Below are positions 22,690 to 34,429 of a stretch of DNA of 64,000 nt, in pieces. The position numbers and the translations under genes are program-made. This stretch comes from Gigantopelta aegis (Eukaryota > Mollusca > Gastropoda > Neomphalida > Peltospiridae): assembly GCF_016097555.1 (NCBI RefSeq), contig NC_054704.1, positions 2,686,891 through 2,750,890 on the forward strand, given 5' to 3'. The notes under the pieces are model-generated. The model had not been told where the DNA came from. It saw only the letters and a program-made list of their open reading frames with translations, and made no database searches. Positions within the stretch are counted from its first letter, which is position 1, and each line of letters opens with the position of its first letter.

Positions 22690-22872
22690 TCCCCACCCGC
22701 TACCAACCCCGGTCCTCCCTTGCACCTGCCGGTCGCCTCTCCAACCCACCCAACCCTTTTCCTATCCTGGACAGAGGAGCCAAGGCCGGCACCTGTGCCG
22801 TGACAGGCGTGTGCTACAACAGCCTGCTCTGAATTTGCACGTAAAACCTTGTGACCTGACCTGACCTAAAAC
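22690..22872 (+). mobile_element. LINE 3' UTR fragment
   Basis: The segment GAGGAGCCAAGGCCGGCACC, then GCCGTGACAGGCGTGTGCTA, ends in CTTGTG(ACCTG)n, a pentanucleotide tail typical of a LINE 3' end. No coding part remains. The family assignment is by resemblance only. Confidence 0.6.
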
Positions 22873-22929
22873 GTAGTTACCAGGATAATCATATCACATG
22901 ATAAGCTAAATGGGAGGACTAACAATAGA

Positions 22930-23590
22930 AAATAACATCAGTACTGTTATTGAAATTTTCATCACAATATATCACTATAATAATGTAGTATTGAGATCAC
23001 AATACTAGTAAATCACAAGAATAATATAGTATTAATGTATTGTGATCACAATACTAGTAAGTCACAAGAATAATATAGTATTAATGTAGTATTAATATCA
23101 CAATACAAATAAGTCACAATAATAATATAATACTGTGATCACAATAACAATATGGTAGTTATAATAGATCACAATAATGATTTGGTATTGTCATCATAAA
23201 ACATGACAATAATTAAAGGTATTGTTATAATAAATAACAATAATAATATGGTACCGTCACCATAATAAATGCACAATAATAATATTGTATTGTTATAATT
23301 GCAATACATCACAAAAATAGTATGGTAATTATAATAAATCACAATAATAATATGGTATTGTTATAATTGCAATACATCACAAAAATAGTATGGTAATTAT
23401 AATAAATCACAATAATAATATGGTATTGTTATAATTGCAATACATCACAAAAATAGTATGGTAATTATAATAAATCACAATAATAATATGGTATCGTCAC
23501 CGTAAAAATTACACAATAATAATATTGTATTGTTATAATCACAATAATAGTATGGTATTGTTATCACAATAAAAAAAAAAAAAATTATGA
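22930..23590. repeat. AT-rich minisatellite, ~68-bp units at its core
   Basis: Degenerate CACAATAATAATATGGTATT units. Between about 23275 and 23500 a ~68-bp composite unit (ATAGTATGGTAATTATAATA with TAATTGCAATACATCAC) is repeated nearly exactly three times. Older, more diverged units flank it. Confidence 0.85.
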
Positions 23591-23609
23591 TAATATATAA
23601 TACTACTAA

Positions 23610-23745
23610 TAATAAATAATGTGGTGGTGGTGGTAGTAGTAATAGTAGTAGTTGTTGTAGTAGAAGTAGTAATATTAATAGTAGTAGTAATCGTAGTAGT
23701 AGTAATAATAATAATAGTAGTAGAAGTAGTAGTAGTAATATGGCA
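23610..23745. repeat. (TAG)n/(TGG)n trinucleotide tract
   Basis: Imperfect trinucleotide repeats, mostly GTA with TGG at the left edge. Confidence 0.9.
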
Positions 23746-23789
23746 TTTTAAGACACACTTCTGCTTTTGCTAACAGTTAATACTATATT

Positions 23790-26700
23790 TGTAATCGATA
23801 ATCTTCTGACTGGCATATAGAACACCAACTCCCAACTAGTAAATGACCCTGAAGACCCTCCTACATTCTTTTCCCGACGATAGATCACAACAACCACTCC
23901 AGATCTAGCGTTTGTTACAAGTAATCTGATGGCCAAAACATGTAGAACGGTACTCAACCAGCTAGATGGCAGTGACCATAAGCCTACTAAACGTGACCTT
24001 GATCTCGCCCTAAAACCAGAGGACTGTAAGATGTTGCCAAGATAGAACAACAAAAAGGCAAATTGGGACCTTTACTCCAACTTGACAGATAATATTAACA
24101 CGGAAAAGAAAGATATAAACAAAATGGTCAAAGAATTCAACACTACCACCCTCAAGGCTGCAAATAAAACCATCCCAAGAGGAGCAAGAAAAACTATACA
24201 CCACACTGGACAGAAGAGTTACAACTTCTAGAAGATCAAGTGAACGAATCTAGAGAAATGGTGGAACAAGATTCAAATGTTGAAAACAACATAAGGCTGA
24301 ACGCTGTAACTGCAGAACACGAAAGGTCATTTGCTCAAACAGCGCGAACAAACTGGAAGAGAAAGACTGATCAATCAAATCAGGGAAGGAATGAAGATTT
24401 GGAAACTTGCCCGAGCAATGAGTAAGGAAAGCTGTACGTCTGCACCAATTGTCCTTGAATAGAACTACTTACAGGCACCAAGGCAGCAAATCAATTCATA
24501 GACAGCTTTGAAAGAGTCAGTGACCTAAACATCCCCACAGAAAGAAAGAGAGAAGTCCCTAAAGCACAGAAACCACACAGAAACATAATCCCAGATGATG
24601 ATGTTATGACTGAAAGCCTCACAGAAAAAGAACTTGAAAAAGCAATCAAATACCTTAAGAAAGAAAATCGCCAGGCCCAGATGGAATCACCAATGAAATG
24701 CTACAGCACTTGGGGAAAATCGACAAAAACACATGCTTTTAAAGATCTTCACTGCAATTTGGGTCAACAGCTCTGTACCACAATCCTGGAGAGAAGTCAC
24801 AATGATCTCAATTCACAAAAAGGGAAAAGACAAATGCAAACAAGTTTAACCAGCTGTGTTGTAAAGTTGATGTAAAGGATTATCAGCACCAGGTTAACAT
24901 GGTACCTGGAAAAGAAGCAGCTAATCTCTCCAACATAAGCTGGATTCAGACAGAATAGAGCCAGGTCACCTACATATCACAAGACATTATGGATGCATTC
25001 CAAGAGAAGTAACACACACGCTGTATGGATTGACCTAGAGAAAGCCTTTGGCAAAGTCTGGATATAGGGACTGAAGCTACAGGGACACGAGTGTGGAATA
25101 CCGGGACACATGTATAGGTGGATCTGCCAATAACTCACAACCAGAAGGCAAGAGTCCAGAACCAAAGACACAAAAGTAGAAAGAAAACACTGAAGCAAGG
25201 TGTACCACAAGGAGGAGTCCTCTCACCAACTCTATTTATCATTTACATAAATGATATATTAAAGGAGATCCCAAGATGGATTCATGGTGCAATATATGCA
25301 GATGGCCAGGTGATTTCGTATTCAGATGACTACATCACTACAGCAAATGTGAGAATGCAAGAAGCTTTGACGAAAATTGAGACAAATAAATGGCTGGTCA
25401 AATTAAACCCGAAGAAAATTACTTACACAATCTTCAGTCTGGCCAACAAAGAACTGAAAGTCAACCTCCAGATAGACGAGAATAAAGTGCCTGTTGAGGA
25501 AGAACCAACATACTTAGGGGTTCCGTTTGACCGCAGGATGACTTGGAAAGAACAGATTGACACATGCACAAGCAGAGCAAAGATACGCATGCCACTAATG
25601 AAGACATTTTCAGGAACATCCTGGGGTGCAGACTATAGCATCCAAAGAAACTCTATGTAAGCTATATCAGACCAGTATGGAGTCACATCCTGGGGAACAG
25701 CGGCAAAAACAAACTTCAACAAAACTGCAAAACAAAAGTCCAAAATCCAAGTACCACGCATTATCACTAGAAATATAAATTCAACACCCATACAAGCTCT
25801 AAACACAATAACTGGACTCTAGCCCGTTGAAGACAGGCGAGACATCAAAACTCTCATACAGGCTTCCATATTCAGAAGTTTGGAGGAACATCCAATACAC
25901 GAGAGAATGGTAAAGCCAAGAAAGAGCCGAATCAAGTGGAAAAGTTTCATCCACCAGGTACGGATGATAAAGAAAACAGGTACAGAGCTCATGAACCATA
26001 AGATAACGAAAATCCCAACACACTGTTTGCTCCCAGCATGGAAAAGATACAAGTTTCCTGACATCATATAGACAGTACCAGGGATTCTCAAGAAAGAAAC
26101 CCAGACAGAAATAGAAAGAAGAAGCCTTGCCCTAGAGTTTATGTACCAGGCCTACCTCCAAGACCAGTGGCCACATGCATATACTGATGGATCAGCAGAG
26201 GAAGCAACCAGAAATGGCGGTGGGGGAATTCAAATTGAACTTAAAGATGGGGAAAAAATTCAGATATCCATTACAACAGGAAAATACTCCTCCATTTATA
26301 AGGCAGAATCAGAAGCCCCGAGGATTGCTGCAACAGAGCTGATCAACAAAATGGAGCTCACACACAGGAAAGTTGTCATCTTCACAGATGCTCTCTCTGT
26401 ACTCCAAGCTCTCAAAGACCCCCAAAGCAAAGATCTGAATGAACTTGCTTCTACTCTTTCTGCGCTGAGCTGCACCATTGAACAACCAACAATACAATGG
26501 ATACCATCACACTGCAACATTCCCGGAAATGAAGAAGCAGACAGGTTGGCAAAAGAAGGAGGGAAAATGGTCCAAGAAGAGCTACAAATAACCAATGAGG
26601 AGATGAAGGCCATTGTAAAGCGACGGTGGCTCCTTAACATCCAGATCATAACAGCAGAGACAGTTACTACCAACTTTCAAGAGAAGACCAGGAGATAGTG

Positions 26701-26980
26701 ATGCGACTGAGAACAGGCCACTTTAGACTCAACTACCACAAGTATACCAAATTCCGAGTGGGAAACAGTGGAAACTCTAGTGTGGTACAGCATCCATGAC
26801 TGGAACATTTCCTGCAACATTGTCCCACCTACTAGAACCAGAGAAAAGCAGTCTGGCCTTCAGATGAACCCCTGAAGGAGAAACTCTTTAGACCCTTAGA
26901 GAACCTACGAAATACAGCAGCTTTTGTTCGAACCACTGGGCGTCTGAGCGTACGACGAAGAAAGAAGAAGAATCTCTAAA
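23790..26980 (+). mobile_element. LINE with endonuclease, RT and RNase H, 5'-truncated
   Basis: Endonuclease end at about 23830-24000 (TTTTPDLAFVTSNLMAKTCR, LDGSDHKPT). RT at about 24600-25660 (GVPQGGVLSPTLFIIYINDI, then YADGQVISYSDDYITTANVR, TYLGVPFDRRMTWKEQ). RNase H at about 26150-26600 (AYTDGSAEEATRNGGGGIQI, FTDALSVLQALKDP, WIPSHCNIPGNEEADRLAKE). It ends near 26975 with RLSVRRRKKKK. The RT active-site YADD reads YADG, and several stops and frame changes break the ORF. Intact relatives are Jockey/I-group LINEs carrying RNase H. It lies sense-opposite in the KY-like intron 1. Confidence 0.92.
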
Positions 26981-27049
26981 TGTAATAACTGAAAGTGAAC
27001 TAATGTTAAACTTTTACTAAGTAATTACTTCACTAACAAATTTGCGTAC

Positions 27050-27172
27050 TTTCATGGCATCACATGCGACTGCTTGTGTGTCATTATCTTCTCCGAAGAT
27101 TTCTTTTCTTTCTCTTTTTGGCGGCTCGGGTTTCGGGTAGCTGGGTAGAAATGGTTTCACATCAATATATTT
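27050..27172 (-). CDS. KY-like gene, first exon seen
   Basis: The acceptor is ATTAATTTCATTTTCAG and the donor ATGAAA|gtacgc. The 123-bp exon is exactly 41 codons, phase 0 at both ends, and joins exon 2 in frame. It encodes KYIDVKPFLPSYPKPEPPKR, then ERKEIFGEDNDTQAVACDAM. The VKPF(x)SYPKPEPP proline motif is characteristic of the linker just before the transglutaminase-like region in invertebrate KY-like proteins. Since the exon starts at an acceptor, at least one more exon lies upstream. I did not find it between 27172 and 44446. Confidence 0.85.
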
Positions 27173-27364
27173 CTGAAAATGAAATTAATATATAGCATTA
27201 TTTATTGAATTATTTAACACCAGCAAAAAGAGAGCGCGTGGATGTAGAAATGCTTCGATTAGCAAGATATTTAAATATTCATTCTTAGTATATTTGAAAA
27301 AAAAAGACGAAGAATTATATCAATATTAATGCATAATTGTGTTATGCTACTGAACGCAGTAACT

Positions 27365-27740
27365 GAGTTTTAACTGTTGATGTAATTATTAAAGTAGTTA
27401 TTGACAGTTGATTTACTATTAAAATAGTCGTTGACGTTTTGTGTAAATATTAAAATATTTGTTGACTGTTTATGTAATTATGAAATTAATTATTGACTCA
27501 CGGTGTAAATATTAAAGTAGTTATGGACTGTTGGTGTAAATATTAAAGTAGTTATGGACAGTTGGTGTAAATATTAAAGTAGTTATGGACTGTTGGTGTA
27601 AATATTAAAGTAAGTGTTGACTGTTTATATTAAAGTTGTTATATTACCGACTGTTGATGTAAGTAGTGTTGGTTTATGATGTAATTATTAAAGTAAGTAT
27701 TGACTCTTTGTGTAATTATTAAAGTAGTTATTGTCTGTCG
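27365..27740. repeat. 31-bp minisatellite, diverged left part
   Basis: Units of the GTAAATATTAAAGTAGTTAT type with ACTGT(T/C)GG spacers. More divergent than the block from 28490 onward, as expected for an array edge. Confidence 0.85.
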
Positions 27741-28490
27741 GCATTCCATAATTGGGATGTTGATACGAAAGTGCGTGTTTTTATCCATTGCCAATAAAGA
27801 TATTGTATTGTGTTGGGTGCCCAGCCATGTTGGCATCAAGGGTAATGAACAGGCAGATTCAGCTGCCAAGTCTGCTTTGGATTTGCCTCATGCCAGGATT
27901 AGTGTGCCTTATACTGGTTTTAAACATAGTATCAACCAATTTATCTTTTTGACTTGGCAAAATGATTGGAACGGTGCGGTTGCGAACAAGCTTCATGCTA
28001 TCAAGCTAGCCTTGGGAGAGTGGCAGTCCTCCTATAGGTAGTACAAGAAGGATGAAATAGTTTTGTGCCGTACTCGCATCGGTCATACCTACTTGACCCA
28101 TTAATTTATCTTGAAGAAGGATCCTCCACCTCAGCGTGAGCACTGTCAGTGTATTTTGACGGTACGCCACATTTTGGTTGAGTATAGCCATCTCAAAGAA
28201 ACTAGAAAATATATATCTGGTCAAAGAAATATGATGGAATCCTTTCGATTCCATCCAGAACTTTTATTACAATTTTTACGTGATACTGACTTTTATTCAA
28301 AATTTTAATTTTATCTATCTGTGATATTTGTATCTTTGCACACTTCTTTACATTGTATTTTTTATTTAACTGTAGAATTTTTATAGCTTGGCACCCCAAT
28401 AGCTGATGTATTTTTTTTGTCCTGGGGTGTCGTTAAACATCTATTCTGTTCTATTTTATTCTGTTCTATTCTATTCTATAATAATATTAT
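27740..28490 (+). mobile_element. LINE 3' part with RNase H end
   Basis: Encodes VLCWVPSHVGIKGNEQADSA (RNase H His-containing motif), then INQFIFLTWQNDWNG and a cysteine/histidine segment near HCQCILTVRHILVE. It ends GGGGTGTCGTTAAACATC plus (TTCTA)n. An in-frame stop follows SSYR. It is inserted in the 31-bp minisatellite. The same family occurs inverted at 31335-32020. Confidence 0.88.
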
Positions 28491-29850
28491 ATTCTTATTG
28501 ACTGTCGGTGTAAATATTAATGTAATTACTGACTGTCGGTGTAAATATTAAAGTAATTACTGACTGTCGGTGTAAATATTAAAGTAGTTATTGACTGTCG
28601 GTGTAAATATTAAAGTAGTTACTGACGGTCGGTGTGAATATTAAAGTAGTTACTGACGGTCGGTGCGAATATTAAAGTAATTTCTGACTGTCGGTGTAAA
28701 TATTAAAGTAGTTATTGACTGTCGGTGTGAATATTAAAGTAGTTACTGACTGTCGGTGCGAATATTAAAGTAGTTACTGACTGTCGGTGTAAATATTAAA
28801 GTAGTTACTGGCGGTCGGTGCGAATATTAAAGTAGTTACTGACGGTCGGTGCGAATATTAAAGTAATTATTGACTGTCGGTGTAAATATTAAAGTAGTTA
28901 CTGACTGTCGGTGCGAATATTAAAGTAGTTACTGACTGTCGGTGCGAATATTAAAGTAGTTACTGACTGTCGGTGTAAATATTAAAGTAGTTATTGACTG
29001 TCGGTGCGAATATTACTGTAGTTATTGACTGTCGGTGTAAATATTAAAGTAGTTACTGACTGTCGGTGTAAATATTAAAGTAGTTACTGACCGTCGGTGC
29101 GAATATTAAAGTATACTGACACACAATGAAAACACAAAACAGATATTTTTCAGTATTTTGTTGTGATTAATGAAAAATATATTTATTGGACTTAAAGTAA
29201 CAATTTATGTGAGGAAGCCATTGATTGGTACTTTTGTCTGGGTTTAATCCTGGTTTTGTTCTCGTTACACATACAATAGCAGAAACACACACAATGGTGT
29301 GAAATGCGTTCACTACATGCTCAATCATGCTGCATGCAATGCACGTGAAATGCCAGTATGTGGACACATAAAAGTCACGTAACGGTGTCATATTCTTCGT
29401 CACATTAATAATGCCACGACTCGGAGAAGAACAAAGGGAGCAAGCTTTGGGCATGGTTCAAGGGTGGACTCTGTTTTGCGTTTTCATTGCGTGTCAGTAT
29501 AGTTACTGACTGTCGGTGTAAATATTAAAGTAGTTATTGACTGTCGGTGTAAATATTAAAGTAGTTACTGACTGTCGGTGTAAATATTAAAGTAGTTATT
29601 GACTGTCGGTGTAAATATTAAAGTAGTTACTGATTGTCGGTGTAAGTATTAAAGTAATTACTGACTGTCGGTGTAAGTATTAAAGTAGTTACTGACTGTC
29701 GGTGCGAATATTAAAGTAGTTACTGACGGTCGGTGCGAATATTAAAGTAGTTACTGACTGTCGGTGTAAATATTAAAGTAGTTACTGACTGTCGGTGTAA
29801 ATATTAAAGTAGTTATTGACTGTCGGTTTAAATATTAAAGTAGTGACTGA
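28490..29850. repeat. 31-bp minisatellite, homogeneous part
   Basis: About 30 units of the ACTGACTGTCGGTGTAAATA type, with TGTAAAT and TGCGAAT variants alternating in runs. It is interrupted by a Tc1-derived MITE at 29114-29499, and the repeat resumes exactly in register on the other side. Confidence 0.95.
29114..29499 (+). mobile_element. Deletion derivative (MITE) of the Tc1-A family
   Basis: Terminal inverted repeats TACTGACACACAATGAAAAC and, inverted, TACTGACACGCAATGAAAAC. A TA target duplication lies at 29112-29113 and 29500-29501. It keeps the family's 5' untranslated region and first transposase codons (MPRLGEEQREQALGMVQ), then jumps to the opposite end, so almost all of the transposase is deleted. 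It is 386 bp, against 1.6 kb for Tc1-A. Confidence 0.95.
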
Positions 29851-29935
29851 CTGCAGTTGTTGACTGCTGGTGTAATTTTTACAGTAGTTGTTTACTATTG
29901 CAGTACCGCTAATTATTATAATGACTGTTAATATA

Positions 29936-30053
29936 AGTTGTAGAAACATCACGAGGGGTATATGGCTTTTTATGTACCCTCTGTGTGTTCTTTTAAAAGA
30001 GCACACAGAGGGTACATAAAAAGCCATATACCCCGAGAGATGCTTCTACAACG
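29936..30053. repeat. Near-perfect palindrome
   Basis: The core 29955-30034 consists of two 40-bp arms meeting with no spacer (centre TTTTAAAA), with one mismatch seen. Beyond the core the arms continue about 19 bp with a few mismatches (GTTGTAGAAACATC against GTTGTAGAAGCATC). Confidence 0.93.
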
Positions 30054-30530
30054 AATTTATCTTCCCGACATCAAAATAACGCCAGACAATAATTGTTAAC
30101 AATTTATTAACGGAGCCGTACCAAGCGGACGCGAACGAAACCACTTGCCAGTGACGAAAAATAGTTCCATCGATAAACGAGTTTTTAACTTCAAATGTTT
30201 GTAATACGAAATTGTCTGAAACAGATATTAATAAAAAAAAATAAAAAAATAAAAACTTTTTTTTATCAGAAATGTATGTAGTCAAAAAATAAAAATATTA
30301 AAAAAATATATATAAATTTGTTTTTGCTAATCGCGCATTAATACAATAACACTACGACCGTAATTAGGTGGCCGAGTTCAACATTGCAGCTTTTAAAAGT
30401 ATTGAAATAGTGATTTTATAGTAAAAATAAAATTAATTATGTATACTTGATTGATTACCAATGTTATTTATAATCTAATTATTGCTTTAGCATTAACTGG
30501 GGTGGCTGGAAACTGTTGGAAATTACAGTC
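30054..30530. other. Unassigned AT-rich sequence
   Basis: Includes A/T homopolymer-rich parts near 30230-30310. No gene or repeat was recognised. Confidence 0.5.
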
Positions 30531-30532
30531 GG

Positions 30533-30832
30533 GGTATAAGAGAATTTGGCTCCGCCCACAGGGGTATAAGGGATTTGTCCAACGGCAAACAACCAATGAG
30601 ATTAAAGAATTTTACATGAAGGCGAGATAATGACTGATGCGCATGCTCCAGCTGACGTACCTCAGTCTTAGCTGACATTTTCAGACCTCTGTTTACACAC
30701 TGTCAGCATCTACTTGTCGTCTACTTGTCAAAAAGCTTGTCTTCTCTTCTTCTAAAGGAAATATAATGAAAATAAGTCTCTGTTTAAAACCACAAGGTTT
30801 TGTTTGTTTCGTAGGTATTAACGTGCTTATAC
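30533..30832. mobile_element. Possible MITE with GGGGTATAAG ends
   Basis: A 10-bp inverted pair, GGGGTATAAG at the left and CTTATACCCC at the right, brackets ~300 bp without coding sequence. A second GGGGTATAAG lies just inside the left end. Target duplication is not clear, so this is tentative. Confidence 0.4.
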
Positions 30833-30958
30833 CCCAAGGGCACAAACACAGCCAGGGATTGTTCCCATAGTTAGATGGGGAGGGGAAGGGGGACTGCGAT
30901 GAGCAGAACTGTGCAATATATTTAGTCTAATAATAACGCTGAATTCAGACAAACAAAT

Positions 30959-32635
30959 GTGTACTATCGGAACTAGAATAAACCTGATTTTCGTCAGTTA
31001 TGTCTTTCATATTAAACTGACAGGTAAATATTTTGTAAATATCTCTTTAATGATACTTTACCTAATTTAGCATTGACTTGTTTGGGCTTTCACTGATGTA
31101 GAAGGTGGTGTTTACTCTTGAAAAGTAAAAGAAAGATGCAGCATAAACAGGTGATTTGTGCACTTTGTTGGAACAGACTATAAAACATTTTGATCGACAT
31201 TTGTCAATTCCATTTCTGTTGCAATATGTGAGGGGCCGTCTCTGATGACGGTTTACCCCTATCCGTATCCAAAAACTAAATATTTGTAGACATTTCAAAG
31301 TAACCTTTGAGCAAAACTGTCAAAAACCATTCTGATTGAATGAATGAATGTTTAACGACACCCCAACACTAAAAATACATCGGCTATTGCGTGTCAAACT
31401 ATGGTAAATGTAAACACAATGTGATGATCAACATCAATATAAAAATTCAACAGTTAAATTAAAACACAGTGTAAAGAACTGTGCAAAAGTACAAATATCA
31501 CAGTTAGATAATATTTAAAATTTACAATAAAACGCAGTATCACGTAGGAACTGAAAAATATCTTTTCTAGTTTCTTTGAGATGAGGACACTCCACCAAAA
31601 TGTGGCGTACCGTCAGAGTACACTGACAGCGCTCACACTGAGGTGGAGGATCCTTCTTCAAAATAAATGAATTGGTCAAGTAAGTATGACCGATGCGAGC
31701 ACGACATAAGACTATTTCATCCTTCCTGCACTGTATATAGGAAGACTGCCACTCTCCCAAGACTGGCTTGATAGAATGAAGCTTGTTCGCAATCGCACCG
31801 TTCCAATCATGTTGCCAAGTCGAAAAGATAAATTGGTTGATACTATATTTAAGATCAGTATAAGGTACACCAACCCTGGCATGAGGCAAATACAAAGCAG
31901 ACTTGGCAGTAGAATCTGCCTTTTCATTACCTCTGATACCAACATGGCTGGGCACCCAACAAAATACAACATCTTTATTGGCAATAGATAAAAAGACGCT
32001 TTCGTATCACCATCCCAATTAAAAAACCACTCTGAGTGTGTGGTCTATTATACCGGTATTACAGGTGCTATGTATTAAAAGAAATATCTTAAGTTGCATA
32101 ATGACAGCTATTGTAAATAAAAATTTTAACTAAATTTTTCTTTAAAATTTAAAGACTACACTTTCACCTATATGCCCATAAATGATTCTAACAAAATAAG
32201 TTTATCTACTAGTAAAAAATACATTTTATTGGAGAATCTTTATCACAAACAGATTGTGTAAATTTCTAATGTACTTATATTTAATTTATATTCACTGCTG
32301 ATAATAATTAATAATTTATGCTGCAATTCAAAATACTCAGTTAATTTGCAGTTTTAAATTAAACGTTTGTTTAAGGGTAAATGAAACTGACACATCGATA
32401 AAAATGTGTTATCGTCTGTTCCAACAAAATGCACATATCACCTGTTTACTGACATCTTTCTTTTAATTTCAAGAGTAAGCATCACCTTGTACATCAGTGA
32501 GAGCTCAAACAAGTAAATGCTAAATTAGGTAGAGTTTCATTAAATATATATTTACAAAATATTGACTTGTGAGTTTAATATGAAAGAAATAATCGACGAA
32601 AATCAGTTTTATTCTATTTCCGACACTACTTTAGT
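30959..32635. mobile_element. Long-inverted-repeat element containing a LINE
   Basis: Arm 30959-31215 is the inverted counterpart of 32390-32630 at roughly 85 percent identity by eye. Shared pieces are ATGCTAAATTAGGTA, TCAGTTTAATATGAAAGA-type and GTCTGTTCCAACAAA. The arms are 1.2 kb apart and most of the spacer is the LINE at 31335-32020. The arms resemble long terminal inverted repeats of a DNA transposon, or a simple inverted duplication; no transposase is present. Confidence 0.7.
31335..32020 (-). mobile_element. LINE 3' part with RNase H end
   Basis: The minus strand encodes PSHVGIRGNEKADSTAKSAL, INQFIFSTWQHDWNGAIANK, KKDPPPQCERCQCTLTVRHI and LVECPHLKETRKDIFQF. It ends with GGGGTGTCGTTAAACATT and (CATT)n. 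Open for 146 codons, so younger than the 27740 copy. Flanking imperfect target repeats are AAACCATTCTGATTG and AAACCACTCTGAGTG. 5'-truncated. Confidence 0.9.
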
Positions 32636-32639
32636 TTAA

Positions 32640-33365
32640 ACTTTGGACACAAATTTAGATGGTTCGCCCAAAATAAAATACAGACAATTAATGTAATTTA
32701 GAAACGTTGTCTAAAAATTATGTCCGTCAATAAGAACCTAAATTTGCCATTGCACACAAAATTGCAAGGCAGTTGTAAAATTAAATATAATTTGATTTTA
32801 GGTTCTAGTGTATTTGGCTGACTGTTCATTTGGAGGTAAATAGGTAACAGCTGCATGCACACACAGATATATACAAACGCGCATGCGCACGCAATTTTAG
32901 GACCGGATTTATGACAGGACAATGATGAGAATCCCACAATTCTACATCTTGTGACTATAAGGACCACGCCCATTTAAGACTGCAGGATATTATTGATGTC
33001 TAAAGATATTAAATGGCAGGAAACGGAAAGCAAGATTAATGTTATCCCTAGACACAACATTCCATGCAATTATTCATAACGTTGACATTCTCAGAAGAAA
33101 ACTAAACCAAAAATAGGTGAGCAGCATTTAAACCTAGGGATATAAAAACAGTTTAAATACAAAACCTCACTAGTTAAAAGAATATTCACATCAAAAGATA
33201 AGCTAACTGGGGGAGGGGGATAACAAAATAAAAGTTATAAAAACATTTCAGATAAACTTCTAGATAAGAGTTAAAGGAATTATCGAAAATATTCTAAGTC
33301 GAATGGGGAACTAAGAAAGGAAAGTTAATTACTGTTTGGATCACACTCACCAAGTCCTTCAGGAC
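32640..33365. other. Unassigned AT-rich sequence
   Basis: No coding signal, tandem repeat or transposon ends were recognised. Confidence 0.5.
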
Positions 33366-33367
33366 AC

Positions 33368-33465
33368 AGTGCGCCGAATTTACGAAGCCTGTTTTTTTTT
33401 CTCAAACGCATGTCTATGTGCATTGTAAGATACAAACAGGCTTTGTAAATTCGACCCTTTGTGTT
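33368..33465. mobile_element. Short hairpin MITE
   Basis: GAATTTACGAAGCCTGTTTT at the left and AAACAGGCTTTGTAAATTCG at the right form ~22-bp inverted arms around ~50 bp. Non-coding. Confidence 0.7.
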
Positions 33466-33880
33466 TAAGCAATGTATTCATAGTGATTTTGCAATATTCG
33501 GTTTAATTCTAGCAATATTTACACTTCTTTATAGTACAGTGCAGTTCTACTTGTGACCTGCTTTGTACAAATGAGGGGCTACACGGGGAGCTTGTACATA
33601 ATTTTATATCTGTGATTAATGAAGCGGATGCTACATTGTTGAGTAGTTCGTTCCACATATTGCATTTTGCCATTTGGACAAGCAAAACAAGTATACTTCA
33701 AAAGTAGCGTTAGTCTAGACTGCCTTTAATTTGTTACACTATGTCGTTTTTGCTAGTAATATGTTGGGTGGTTGTACATTTGTTCAAAGGCTTTATATCT
33801 GGGTCTGTGGCAGGGGCGACAACCCCAAATGCTTGTATCTGAAGTGGAAAGTTTGACTTTATTAGACATCAATATGTTTC

Positions 33881-34005
33881 CAATGGAAGCATTGCGTTTT
33901 CCCGCAGTCACCTCAAGATGTTTCCTTCCAATGGAAGCATTGCGTTTTCCCGCAATCACCTCAAGATGTTTCCAATGGAAGCATTGCGTTTTCCTGGTCT
34001 CGTCT
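33881..34005. repeat. Short tandem triplication, ~41-46 bp unit
   Basis: Three copies of TTCCAATGGAAGCATTGCGT followed by a TTTTCC(C)GCA.TCACCTCAAGATG segment. The minus-strand frame through it repeats HLEVxAGKRNASIG, a consequence of the repeat; there is no independent sign of a gene. Confidence 0.8.
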
Positions 34006-34288
34006 AGCACCTGAGACTTTCTGTTGCTAGTGGTGACGATGTTAATGTCTGCAGCCAGTTGAAGCTTGCGTGTTGTATCGCTTATAAATATTAAACATGT
34101 TTGTAAGCCTACTTTTGTTGTAGCCACATTAGCGGAGCAAGATACAGAACTGTTCTAGGTGTTGGTCTGTCCACTCAAATCCACTGCAGAGTTTTAGGAT
34201 CCGGAGAGCTCCACTCTAGGGTATCTAAGCTAATCTTGGGAACGCAGAAGGGATGAACCATCCTGCTATATGGATCTACTAGGGAGTG

Positions 34289-34428
34289 GCGGTCATCCTA
34301 AGGACGAGCACCTAACAGTGGGTCATGGAAGCAATCACGACTTTGCCTAGCTTCTTTTCAACTCTGCCTTGTGCATAGATACGCTTTTGATGTGGCAATA
34401 CGATTTTGTCCTTCAGATTACGTGTGTG
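34289..34428 (+). repeat. Dispersed repeat, partner of 5365-5490
   Basis: Same block order as the copy at 5365 (GGGAGTGGCGGTC, CCTAAGGAC, AGATACGCTTTTGAT, CTTCAGATTACGTG). Unknown family. Confidence 0.6.
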
Positions 34429-34429
34429 T

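Noticed and set aside
33753-34127. 124-codon minus-strand frame with AGKRNASIG repeats.
   Set aside because: The repeats come from a short DNA triplication and the remainder matches no family; no splice context.
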